From Aquibaculum sediminis (lineage in GTDB: Bacteria; Pseudomonadota; Alphaproteobacteria; Kiloniellales; DSM-21159): a DNA stretch of 64,000 nucleotides. The stretch is from positions 51,008-115,007 of the forward strand of contig NZ_JBFCVK010000012.1 in NCBI RefSeq assembly GCF_040712085.1. Reading direction: 5' to 3'. Numbering within the stretch: position 1 is the stretch's first letter; each line of letters starts with the position of its first letter. This document shows, one piece after another, positions 35,265-42,854 of the stretch. The notes under the pieces were generated by a model. The model saw only the letters and a program-made list of their open reading frames with translations, had not been told where the DNA came from and did not search any database. Position numbers and translations under genes: made by a program.

Positions 35265-35405
35265 CCCCCCAAATTAACATTAGCCCATCCAAAGCAAACT
35301 ACATCGCAATCTCATTTCATCGCAATAATAGATTACAAAAGCTCTCTATCTTCATCCTGCACATACCCAAAATCGACAAACATCTTTACTTCATCTCTAC
35401 GTCGG
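35265..35405. other. AT-rich island upstream of the secreted hydrolase
   Basis: About 140 bp of markedly AT-rich sequence between the hydrolase start and the dioxygenase stop, with many A/T runs (for example CATCGCAATAATAGATTAC), in an otherwise GC-rich window. No gene is visible. It should contain the hydrolase promoter and may be the remnant of a transferred segment. Confidence 0.6.
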
Positions 35406-35412
35406 CGCGCGC

Positions 35413-36471
35413 CTATCCCATCGCCTCCTGGCCGATGCCGCCGCGCAGGGCGCCGGGCGCCACCGAGCCCCAGAGCACCGCGTGGTCCTCCGGCAGGGGG
35501 CGACTGTTGGGCATGGCGAGCCAGAGACGGTGGAGCAGACGCTTGCGGCCGTTTTCCGGCGCGTCGGTGAAGGGCGTGCGGCCGTGATAGATGACGTGGT
35601 TGTTGAGCAGCTGGATGTCGCCCGGCTCCAGCGTCATCTCGAAGGAGAGCTCCTTCGCCACCGCCATCAGCATATCCAGCGCCTCGCGCTGGGCCGCCGT
35701 CATCTTCGGGATGTCGGGCAGCAGCTCCGCCGCCTCGATGTAGGTGAGGGAATAGTGGCTGGTGAACTTGCCGTCCCTCTGCCCAAAGATCGGCAGAGGA
35801 TAGGCCAGCCGCTCCGCGCCCTTTTCCTCGCCGAAACGGCTGCGGTGATAGGGCTGGTAGAGTACAGCGGCGAGGTCCGGCCGGCGCTCCAGGATCGCGT
35901 TGTGCACCGCTGCCGAGGAGCAGAGCGTGCTGACGCCGCCACTGCCGGCCTGGCTGACGCAGAGCAGGCCCACCACGTCGCAGCGGTCGGTGTGGAAGCG
36001 CAGCGCGCCGTTGCTCAGCGTGCGGGCGTAGGAGGAGAGGAAGGTGCCCTTGTCGGTCTCCACCGCGCCATAGCGCTCGCCGATACCGGCCCCCTCGTCG
36101 CAGATCTCGCGCATCAGTTCGCCGCGGGCGTTCTGGAAGCGCGGGGTGCCGAGGTGCAGGCCGAGACCGTACCAGAGGCGCTTCAGGTCGGCCGGCTCGT
36201 AGCGCTCAACCGGAATGCGCCGCAGCTTAACCATACCGCTGCCCTCCTCCAGTTCGGCGCGTGCAGCTGCCAGCCGCTCCTCCAGGCCCGGCAGCGGGAA
36301 GCTCTCGCGGGTCAGCTCGTGCCAGGGCAGGCCGCGGCGCATGGCCGTCGCGACCGCTGCGTCCAGAGTCGCGATCTCTGCCTGGGTCAGTTCGATGATC
36401 CAGCGATCGGAAGCCGCCATCTCCCGGCCCTCCCAGACACAGACGCCTTCGATCTTCCGCGCTGTCATCAT
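35413..36471 (-). CDS. TauD/TfdA-family Fe(II)/2-oxoglutarate dioxygenase
   Basis: A 352-residue enzyme. The iron facial triad is visible as His160 and Asp162 in LRFHTDRCD and His297 in VIYHGRTPF, with Arg315 in RLLHRLWL as a candidate 2-oxoglutarate ligand. The N-terminal 100 residues form an extra domain seen in one branch of the family. The start is ATG 36471 or 36468, with GGGGGAG upstream. It is the last gene of the otnK-otnC operon (41-nt gap), so it probably acts on a sugar-acid or related compound. The substrate is unknown. Confidence 0.85.
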   Translation of the reverse strand: MMTARKIEGVCVWEGREMAASDRWIIELTQAEIATLDAAVATAMRRGLPWHELTRESFPLPGLEERLAAARAELEEGSGMVKLRRIPVERYEPADLKRLWYGLGLHLGTPRFQNARGELMREICDEGAGIGERYGAVETDKGTFLSSYARTLSNGALRFHTDRCDVVGLLCVSQAGSGGVSTLCSSAAVHNAILERRPDLAAVLYQPYHRSRFGEEKGAERLAYPLPIFGQRDGKFTSHYSLTYIEAAELLPDIPKMTAAQREALDMLMAVAKELSFEMTLEPGDIQLLNNHVIYHGRTPFTDAPENGRKRLLHRLWLAMPNSRPLPEDHAVLWGSVAPGALRGGIGQEAMG

Positions 36472-36512
36472 CGCTGCCTGGCTCCCCCTTCGTCTTGTGT
36501 GGTGTGAACCCC

Positions 36513-37148
36513 TCAGGTGGGGAAGTGCTCGGTCAGCTCGCCCACCTGTTCGGGCGTCAGGTAGCGCGTGCGCTCACCGCGCAGCAGCAGAAAGAGCCGT
36601 GCCGTTTCCTCCAGCTCCTCGGCCGCATAGACCGCCGCATCCAGTTCCTTTCCGGCCACCACCGGGCCGTGGTTGGCCAGCAGCATGGCACGGTGCTCGC
36701 GCGCCATGCTCCGCACCGCCTCGGCCAGCGCCATGTCGCCGGGGCGGTAATAGGGCAGCAGCGGCAGCTTGCCGACGCGCATCACATAGTAGGCGGTGAT
36801 CGGCGGCAGCACGTTCTCGGGATTGATTTCCGCCAGGCAGGAGACGGCGACCGAATGGGTGGCGTGCAGGTGCACCACCGCGCGCTCATCGGGGCGCTCC
36901 TGATACATGGCGAGATGCAGGAAGGCCTCCTTGGAGGGCTTGTCGCCGGCCAGGAGGTTGCCCTGCCAGTCCAGCCGGGAAATGCGCGCCGGGTCGAGCC
37001 GGCCCATGCTGGAGTTGGTGGGCGTCACCAGGATGCCGTCCTCCAGGCGCACCGAGATGTTGCCCGAGGAGCCGCAGCCGTAGCCCCGATCGAAGAGGGA
37101 CTTGCCGTGCAGTGCGATGCGCTCGCGCAGCCGGTTCTCCTCGCTCAT
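36513..37148 (-). CDS. otnC: 3-oxo-tetronate 4-phosphate decarboxylase (class II aldolase family)
   Basis: A 211-residue zinc-dependent class II aldolase/adducin-family protein. The metal ligands His93, His95 and His160 (VVHLHATHS and LLANHGPVV) and Glu74 (PSKEAFLHLAMY) are visible, as are SSGNISVR and TPTNSSMGRLDP in the phosphate-binding region. In the tetronate pathway OtnC converts 3-oxo-tetronate 4-phosphate to dihydroxyacetone phosphate and CO2. Its start overlaps the otnK stop by 4 nt, which supports this over a fuculose-phosphate aldolase role. Confidence 0.88.
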   Translation of the reverse strand: MSEENRLRERIALHGKSLFDRGYGCGSSGNISVRLEDGILVTPTNSSMGRLDPARISRLDWQGNLLAGDKPSKEAFLHLAMYQERPDERAVVHLHATHSVAVSCLAEINPENVLPPITAYYVMRVGKLPLLPYYRPGDMALAEAVRSMAREHRAMLLANHGPVVAGKELDAAVYAAEELEETARLFLLLRGERTRYLTPEQVGELTEHFPT

Positions 37149-38416
37149 GCCCCCTCTCCCGGCAGCTGCTGGAAGGCCTTTTCGAAGAAATCCACCGTGC
37201 CGAAGTTGCCCGACTTGAGCGCCAGGAGCAGCGGCGGCTCGCCCAGGGTCGCGGTCCAGGGCACGCCGGGATCGATCTCGGGGCCGATGCGAAGCGCAGC
37301 GATGCCGAGTGCGGCCACCACCGCGCCGGAGGTCTCGCCGCCGGCCACCACCAGGCGCCGCAGCCCGGCGGCGACCAGTCCCTTGGCCACGCCGGCCAGG
37401 GTTTCCTCGACCAACGTGCCGGCCGCCTCACGCCCCAGTTCGGACTGCACGGCGGCCACGGCTTCGGGCTCGGCGGTGGCGTAGATCAGGATCGGCTCCG
37501 CCCCCAGCTTCGGCCGTGCCCAGTGGAGAATCGTCTCGACGCTCTGCTCGCCACGGGCCAGCGCCAGGGGGTCGAGGCGCAAAGCCGGTCGCTTGGCGGC
37601 GAAGTGCGCCACCTGCGCGTTGGTGGCGCGCGAGCAGCTGCCGCTCAGCACGGCGGCCGCGCCCGCGAACTCCGGCAGCGCATCGCTGACCTCGGCGTGC
37701 AGCAGACCGCTGCGGCGGAAGTTCTCGGGCAGGCCCAGGGCGACCCCGGAGCCGCCGGTGACCAGGCTCAGCTCCGCCACGGCCGCGCCGATGGCGCGCA
37801 GGTGGGCATCGTCCAGGGCGTCGACGATGGCGTGGCGTTTGCCGGCCGCCCGGAGTTCACCCAGGCTCGCACGGATCGCCTCGGCGCCCCGCGACACGCT
37901 GGCATAGGGGACAAGCCCCACCGGATGGGTGGTCTGGCGACCCAGGACGCGCACCAGATCGGCATCGGTCATGGGCGTGAGCGGATGGTTCTCCATGCCG
38001 CTTTCCGACAGCAGGCGGTCACCGACGAAGAGGTGCCCCTGGTAGATCGAGCGGCCATTGGTGGGAAAGGCGGGGCAGTAGATGGTCTGCTCCCCGCCCA
38101 GCGCCTCCAGCAGGGCCTCGGCCACCGGCCCGATGTTGCCGGCATCGGTGGAATCGAAGGTGGAGCAGTACTTGAAGAAGATCTGCCGCGCCCCGGCACC
38201 GCGCAGCCATTCCAGCGCTTCCAGGGATTGCCGCACCGCCTCGGCCACCGGCGCGGTGCGCGATTTCAGCGCCACCACCACCGCGTCCACCTCCGGCGGC
38301 GTCCAGTCACTTGCCGGAACCCCCAGGACCTGGACCGTGCGCATGCCCTCGCGCACCAGCGTCGAGGCCAGGTCACTGGCTCCGGTCACATCATCGGCAA
38401 TACAGCCAAGCAGCAT
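37145..38416 (-). CDS. otnK: 3-oxo-tetronate kinase (four-carbon acid sugar kinase)
   Basis: A 423-residue DUF1537-family kinase. The N-terminal domain begins LLGCIADDVTGASDLASTLV and contains FFKYCSTFDSTDAGNIGPV and the CPAFPTNGRSIYQGHLFVGD segment. The C-terminal nucleotide-binding domain has VLSGSCSRATNAQ and VVAGGETSGAVVAALG. It phosphorylates 3-oxo-tetronate at O4 for OtnC. ATG 38416 is preceded by GGGGAA at proper spacing; the frame is open further upstream across the peroxiredoxin gene, but without homology. It is the first gene of the operon otnK-otnC-dioxygenase. Confidence 0.9.
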   Translation of the reverse strand: MLLGCIADDVTGASDLASTLVREGMRTVQVLGVPASDWTPPEVDAVVVALKSRTAPVAEAVRQSLEALEWLRGAGARQIFFKYCSTFDSTDAGNIGPVAEALLEALGGEQTIYCPAFPTNGRSIYQGHLFVGDRLLSESGMENHPLTPMTDADLVRVLGRQTTHPVGLVPYASVSRGAEAIRASLGELRAAGKRHAIVDALDDAHLRAIGAAVAELSLVTGGSGVALGLPENFRRSGLLHAEVSDALPEFAGAAAVLSGSCSRATNAQVAHFAAKRPALRLDPLALARGEQSVETILHWARPKLGAEPILIYATAEPEAVAAVQSELGREAAGTLVEETLAGVAKGLVAAGLRRLVVAGGETSGAVVAALGIAALRIGPEIDPGVPWTATLGEPPLLLALKSGNFGTVDFFEKAFQQLPGEGA

Positions 38417-38710
38417 GGCATTTCCCCGTTTGTGGTTGCCCGGAAAGCTAAACCGCGCACGGCACAGGGTCCAGCCTTCCCGAGCGTGCTCAAAGGTCGA
38501 CCGAGCATTAACTGGAAGCTGAAGGCCGAAGCGTCTCGAGTCCGCCCATTGGGCGATTGCACGGCGGGGTGATTCTTGGTGCAATGCGCCGGTCAGGCTC
38601 GGAGGCCGTCGGCAGCCCCGTTCTGCGTGCCGATTTCGCCCGCCCGAGCGACATCTTTCCGCCGCCACCCGGGCGGCGGGACACGGCTTCTGCCACATTG
38701 GAGGTACATC

Positions 38711-39370
38711 ATGACCTTGCGGATCAATGCCGTCGCGCCGGATTTCACGGCGCAGACGACCCAGGGCACCATCAACTTCCACGAGTGGATCGGCGATGGC
38801 TGGGCCATCCTTTTCTCTCACCCCAAGGATTTCACGCCCGTCTGCACCACGGAACTGGGCTACATGGCCGGGCTGCTGCCGGAGTTCGAGAAGCGTAATT
38901 GCAAGATCATCGGCCTGAGCGTCGATCCGGTGGACAATCACGCGGCCTGGGCCAAGGACATTGAGGAGACCCAGGGCCACGCCGTGACCTATCCGATGAT
39001 CGGCGATCCGGAACTCAAGGTCGCCCAGCTCTATGACATGCTGCCGGAAAGCGAGGGGAGCAGCGCCGAGGGCCGCAGCGCAGCGGACAATGCCACGGTG
39101 CGCTCGGTCTTCATTATCGGCCCGGACAAGAAGATCAAGGCCATGCTGACCTATCCCATGAGCAGCGGCCGCAACTTCGACGAGGTGCTGCGTCTGCTGG
39201 ATTCCTGCCAGCTCACCGCCAAGCACCAGGTGGCGACGCCCGTAAACTGGAAGCAGGGCGAGGACGTCATCATCGTCCCCTCCGTTTCCGACGAGGAGGC
39301 CAAGAAGCGCTACCCCGACGGCTGGAAGGCCCTGAAGCCCTACCTACGCATCGTGCCGCAGCCGAAGTAA
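38711..39370 (+). CDS. 1-Cys peroxiredoxin (Prx6 type)
   Basis: A 219-residue peroxiredoxin that reduces peroxides with a single peroxidatic cysteine, Cys45 in HPKDFTPVCTTELG. The C-terminal extension characteristic of Prx6 is present (NWKQGEDVIIVPSVSDEEAKKRYPDG is spread over about residues 177-203). No resolving cysteine is found at the position used by 2-Cys enzymes. The start is ATG 38711, 10 nt after GGAGG. It is divergent from otnK, sharing a 294-bp intergenic region with no other gene. Confidence 0.94.
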   Translation: MTLRINAVAPDFTAQTTQGTINFHEWIGDGWAILFSHPKDFTPVCTTELGYMAGLLPEFEKRNCKIIGLSVDPVDNHAAWAKDIEETQGHAVTYPMIGDPELKVAQLYDMLPESEGSSAEGRSAADNATVRSVFIIGPDKKIKAMLTYPMSSGRNFDEVLRLLDSCQLTAKHQVATPVNWKQGEDVIIVPSVSDEEAKKRYPDGWKALKPYLRIVPQPK

Positions 39371-39448
39371 GCCCCGACTTCAGGCATTCTTCGCCCGCCC
39401 TGCCCCTGTCGCCATCGGGCCGGATTCAAAGGTGCAACGCAGAGTCAC

Positions 39449-39486
39449 GCATTCATTCGGATCGCGAAGCGACTTCGAATGAATGC
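39449..39486. repeat. REP-like palindrome, copy B
   Basis: Perfect 11-bp arms GCATTCATTCG (39449-39459) and CGAATGAATGC (39476-39486) enclose the core TCGCGAAGCGA (39462-39472). It is followed by GATCTGCCTTA. Core and tail match the palindrome at 7824. It lies between the convergent peroxiredoxin and cytochrome genes, reaching to within 9 nt of the cytochrome stop, and may double as a terminator. Confidence 0.72.
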
Positions 39487-39494
39487 GATCTGCC

Positions 39495-40418
39495 TTATTC
39501 GCGCGGCAGGGGCGGCAGGCTCTTGAGATAGGCCGCCATGGCCTGACGGTCCTCGTCGGTCAACTGGCTGGTGGAGGTCTCGATCACCTCGACCATCGCC
39601 CCGCCGGCGTAGTCGAAATCCGGCGTGAAGCCGGTCTCCAGATAGTAGGCGATGTCACCGGCGCTCCAGTTCGCCAGGCCATCGTCATGCGGCGTGATGT
39701 TGGCCACCCGCCGCCCGTCCGGCCCCCTCGGGGTTCCGGCGTATGCGCGGTCCTGCTCCAGCGCGCCCAGGCGATTGCGCGGCGTATGGCACTCGCCGCA
39801 GTGGCCCAATACCTCGACCAGGTAGGCGCCGCGCGCCTCCTCCTCGCTCAAAGCCGGATCCGCTTCGAAGCGACCGTCCTCGAAGAAGAGCAGCCGCCAG
39901 GGCTCCAGCAGGAAGCGGAAGCCGAAGGGGAAGGAGAGATCATGCTCCCGGTTGGCTTGGTCCGAGGGCTCGATGGTCTGGATATAGGCCCAGAGATCCG
40001 ACACGTCGGCATCGCTCATGCCGGTGTAGGAGGTATAGGGAAAAGCAGGATAGTAGGCTGAACCGCCCGGCATCCGCCCCTCACGCAGGGCGCGTGCGAA
40101 TTCCGCCTCGCTCCAGTTGCCCAGCCCGGCCTCCGGATGCGGTGTGATGTTCGGGCTGTAGAAGGTGCCGAAGGGCGAGGAAATGGCCCGCCCGCCGGCC
40201 AGGAAAGTGCCCTCGTCCGGCGCCGTGTGGCAACCGGCGCAGGAGGCGGCGAGGAACACCTGCCGCCCCCGCTCCTCGGCCGGCGAGAGTTCGGCTGCCG
40301 CTTCCGCTTCAGCCTGCTCTTCCTGATTTTGCTCTTCCTGGGCCTGCGCCGCCGTCACCAGCAGCGCCAGGCCCAGAAAGGCCGGGAGGCCGCGCAAAAG
40401 CGTTGCGGCCGCGATCAA
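39495..40418 (-). CDS. Diheme cytochrome c
   Basis: A 307-residue exported protein with a signal peptide (FLGLALLVTAAQAQ), an acidic Glu/Gln-rich linker and two class I cytochrome c domains. The heme motifs are CAGCH near residue 60 and CGECH near 208; methionine ligands are likely downstream of each. It resembles the cytochrome subunit of gluconate, alcohol or fructose dehydrogenases, and also electron-transfer cytochromes found with cytochrome c'. No dehydrogenase subunit is adjacent. Its start overlaps the stop of the upstream cytochrome c' gene by 4 nt. Confidence 0.9.
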   Translation of the reverse strand: MIAAATLLRGLPAFLGLALLVTAAQAQEEQNQEEQAEAEAAAELSPAEERGRQVFLAASCAGCHTAPDEGTFLAGGRAISSPFGTFYSPNITPHPEAGLGNWSEAEFARALREGRMPGGSAYYPAFPYTSYTGMSDADVSDLWAYIQTIEPSDQANREHDLSFPFGFRFLLEPWRLLFFEDGRFEADPALSEEEARGAYLVEVLGHCGECHTPRNRLGALEQDRAYAGTPRGPDGRRVANITPHDDGLANWSAGDIAYYLETGFTPDFDYAGGAMVEVIETSTSQLTDEDRQAMAAYLKSLPPLPRE

Positions 40419-40888
40419 TCCAGTTCTTCGCGATAGGTCCGGTGACAGGCGCCGCAGCCGTCACGGCCAAGAGCGGCCATGCCGGCCCCGATCTCGGCCG
40501 GGTCCTCGGTCGAGTCGGCAAGCTCGGCAAAGCTGGTGGCCGCCTCGCTCAGCCCCTCGGCCTTGGCCGCGAAATCATCGGGATCTTCCCAGATTTGCGG
40601 ACGCGCCCCGGTCTCGATGTCGACCTCGTGCATGCCGGTGCCCTCGGGGAAGAGGGCCACGATCTCGCCGGCGCGCTCGGCTATGGTCCGGGCAGCCTCG
40701 GCCACATCGGCGGCAGTGCCTTCGCCGTCCTGAACATAGGAGCGGGCAACGCCCAGTTGCTGGCCGAGGCCCTTCATGAACTCCTGCCGCTCGTCGATGA
40801 TCTCCGCGGGGTCGGCCTGGGCGGCCAGGGGTGCGGCGATCAGCAGGCCGGCCGCAAGTAGCGTAAAGAGGGACTTGGTACGGCGCAT
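40415..40888 (-). CDS. Class II cytochrome c (cytochrome c'-like)
   Basis: A 157-residue periplasmic four-helix-bundle cytochrome with a signal peptide (SLFTLLAAGLLIAAPLAAQA) and one heme site CGACH near the C-terminus (residues about 146-150), as in cytochromes c' and c-556. Such proteins bind NO or transfer electrons. RQEFMKGLGQQL near residue 33 is typical of the first helix, whose Met is the sixth ligand in cytochromes c-556. It forms a two-gene operon with the diheme cytochrome, overlapping by 4 nt. Confidence 0.9.
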   Translation of the reverse strand: MRRTKSLFTLLAAGLLIAAPLAAQADPAEIIDERQEFMKGLGQQLGVARSYVQDGEGTAADVAEAARTIAERAGEIVALFPEGTGMHEVDIETGARPQIWEDPDDFAAKAEGLSEAATSFAELADSTEDPAEIGAGMAALGRDGCGACHRTYREELD

Positions 40889-41029
40889 TGCATCGTCTCC
40901 CTGTTTGTTTGTCGAACCCTGTCGTAGCGGACTTATGTCAAAAGACTAGCGGCCCGCGTGCCCTTGCCGCAAACATTCTTTGGTCAACAGTGCTTCCAAG
41001 CCGCGTTGCAAGTCCCCGTCGCCCCGCGA

Positions 41030-41773
41030 CTACATATCCTCGTCGAGGCGGCCGCCCAGTTCGGCGATCAGGCCGCGCAGTTCATCTGTCGCGGCGTTCA
41101 GCCGGGCTTCATCGGTCGCGCGCAGCACCAGCGAGGTGCCGACACGGCCGTCGCGCATATAGGGATAGCTGCCCATCTCCACGTCGGGATAGCGCTCCTG
41201 CAGGGCACCCAATCCCGGCGCGACTTCGGACTCCGGCATGGCCACCGGCAGGGAGACCGACTGCATGGGCAGACTGCCCACCAACTCCGGCGCCAGGGCT
41301 TCGAACTGCCCCTGCATGATGCGCGGCACCCCGGCGAGCACAAAGACGTTCTCGATCCGGATGCCCGGCGCGCGGCTGACCGGATTCTCGATCAGCCCGG
41401 CCCCCTCAGGCGTGCGCGCCATGCGCAGGCGCGCGTCGTTGATGCGGTCGCCGTAATAGTCTTCCAGCAGGCGACGGGCCTCGGGATGCTCGATCACGGG
41501 GCGCTCGAACGCCGCGGCGACGCAATCCACCGTGATGTCGTCGTGGGTCGGGCCGATGCCGCCGGTGGTGAAAAGATAGTCGTAATCGTCCTTCAGCCTG
41601 CGCAGCGCCGGCACCAGCGCCGATTGCAGGTCCGGAAGGATTCGCACTTCGAGCAGGCGGATGCCCAGTTCGTTCAAGCGGCGGCCGAGGTAGCCTATGT
41701 TGGCGTCCTGGGTGCGTCCCGAGAGAATCTCGTTGCCGATCACCAGCACGGCGGCGGTGTAGATACGACTCAT
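41030..41773 (-). CDS. CinA-like molybdopterin-binding domain protein
   Basis: A 247-residue protein consisting of the MoaB/MogA-type fold found at the N-terminus of CinA. Marks are AAVLVIGNEILSGRTQDANIGYLG split over two short elements, LFTTGGIGPTHDDITV near residue 69 and VFVLAGVPRIMQGQFE near 143. The C-terminal NMN deamidase domain of full CinA is absent, so this is the stand-alone form common in alphaproteobacteria. Related proteins hydrolyse ADP-ribose or act as nicotinamide-nucleotide repair enzymes; the function here is not certain. Confidence 0.88.
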   Translation of the reverse strand: MSRIYTAAVLVIGNEILSGRTQDANIGYLGRRLNELGIRLLEVRILPDLQSALVPALRRLKDDYDYLFTTGGIGPTHDDITVDCVAAAFERPVIEHPEARRLLEDYYGDRINDARLRMARTPEGAGLIENPVSRAPGIRIENVFVLAGVPRIMQGQFEALAPELVGSLPMQSVSLPVAMPESEVAPGLGALQERYPDVEMGSYPYMRDGRVGTSLVLRATDEARLNAATDELRGLIAELGGRLDEDM

Positions 41774-41786
41774 CTCAGCCCGCCAC

Positions 41787-42236
41787 TCACTCCGTGGACG
41801 CCCCGCGACTTTCCATGCACTGACGGAAGTGCCGCTCGTAGCTGCCCTGTTCGCCGTGATCGCGCATGGAGCGGCTGAGCGAGCTCATCGGGGCGGAACC
41901 CAGGCGGCTGCTGCGCATCGTGTCCCGATCACTGCGGATGCGTCGGTCCTGGGCCACCACCGCCCGGGCATAGGCATCGCACTGCTCGTTGGCTTCCTGG
42001 TAACCCTCGTCCCGTCCACGCTGACCGGGCTGCGTGGCCGCATCGTCGTAGATCAGGGGCGAGGTTTCCTGCCTTGGCTCATCGTAGCGATAGGCCGGGG
42101 CCGCGCTTTCGCCCGCCGGGGCTTCAGCCGATCGCTGGGCGCAGGCACCCAGAGTAAGCAGTCCCGCCAGGGCCACGCCAAACAGGATCGGTGGGCGGCA
42201 GGCGGCTCGGGGGGTGGAAGAAGTCAGTGCCATCAT
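41787..42236 (-). CDS. Small lipoprotein of unknown function
   Basis: A 149-residue protein with a lipoprotein signal (FGVALAGLLTLGAC, lipid-modified Cys near residue 33). The mature part is hydrophilic, rich in Arg, Ser, Glu and Gln, with a Pro/Ala-rich linker, and two cysteines (NEQCDAYARAV and FRQCMESRG) that could form a disulfide. I do not recognise a family. It is 13 nt upstream of the CinA-like gene on the same strand. The start is ATG 42236 or 42233. Confidence 0.72.
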   Translation of the reverse strand: MMALTSSTPRAACRPPILFGVALAGLLTLGACAQRSAEAPAGESAAPAYRYDEPRQETSPLIYDDAATQPGQRGRDEGYQEANEQCDAYARAVVAQDRRIRSDRDTMRSSRLGSAPMSSLSRSMRDHGEQGSYERHFRQCMESRGASTE

Positions 42237-42523
42237 GCCGACAGCTTGCGACCCGCGTTGCGCAAGTGCAAGTGGGAAGCAAAGGACAAGGCGCCTTTGG
42301 CCGGCGCCGCTGCCACCTTTGTTTCCCGGTGCTGTGTCTCGGTGCTGTGTTTCGGTGGAAGGGCCGCGCCCTGTCAGACTGCCACAACCCGGATTTGCTT
42401 GAGCCCGGGCGGGGATTTTCCTACATAGGCTGCAAAAGGCGGGCGAGGACGCCCGTGTTGCCCACTCAGATATTCAGGGGCCGGACACGCAGGGGCCCGA
42501 CCAACAAAGGGGATCGCACGAGC

Positions 42524-42646
42524 ATGACCGACGACCGGATGCTGCAGGACCACAAGTCGACCTACTCTGGCTTCATCAAGTTTTCCACCGCCGGCGCCGT
42601 CATCGTTGCCGTGGTGCTCATCCTCATGGCCCTCTTCCTGGTGTAA
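42524..42646 (+). CDS. aa3-type cytochrome c oxidase subunit IV
   Basis: A 40-residue membrane protein: a short hydrophilic N-terminus (MTDDRMLQDHKSTYSGFIKF) and one transmembrane helix (about residues 20-40). This matches the bacterial aa3 oxidase subunit IV family, which is characteristic of alphaproteobacteria and sits peripherally in the oxidase. It is a stand-alone gene here, with the other oxidase subunits not in the window. ATG 42524 is preceded by AAAGGGG at somewhat long spacing. It is easily missed because of its length. Confidence 0.85.
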   Translation: MTDDRMLQDHKSTYSGFIKFSTAGAVIVAVVLILMALFLV

Positions 42647-42854
42647 TTCCCGTCTTTCCCGCGCAGCGGGACCACTGGCCGGCAAGTTCAGTCCGGTTTT
42701 CCCTTCAGTGGCCCGTATCGCTCTTCGGGCGTGACACGCCCCACGCCCCTTCCCGGTTTGTCCGCGACGTACGCGCATCCCGCCGGCACGGAAGGCCCCA
42801 CCGCCGCCGTGTGCCGGCTTGCGAGTTTAGGACGGGCCAAGGGAGTCGGGAGCC

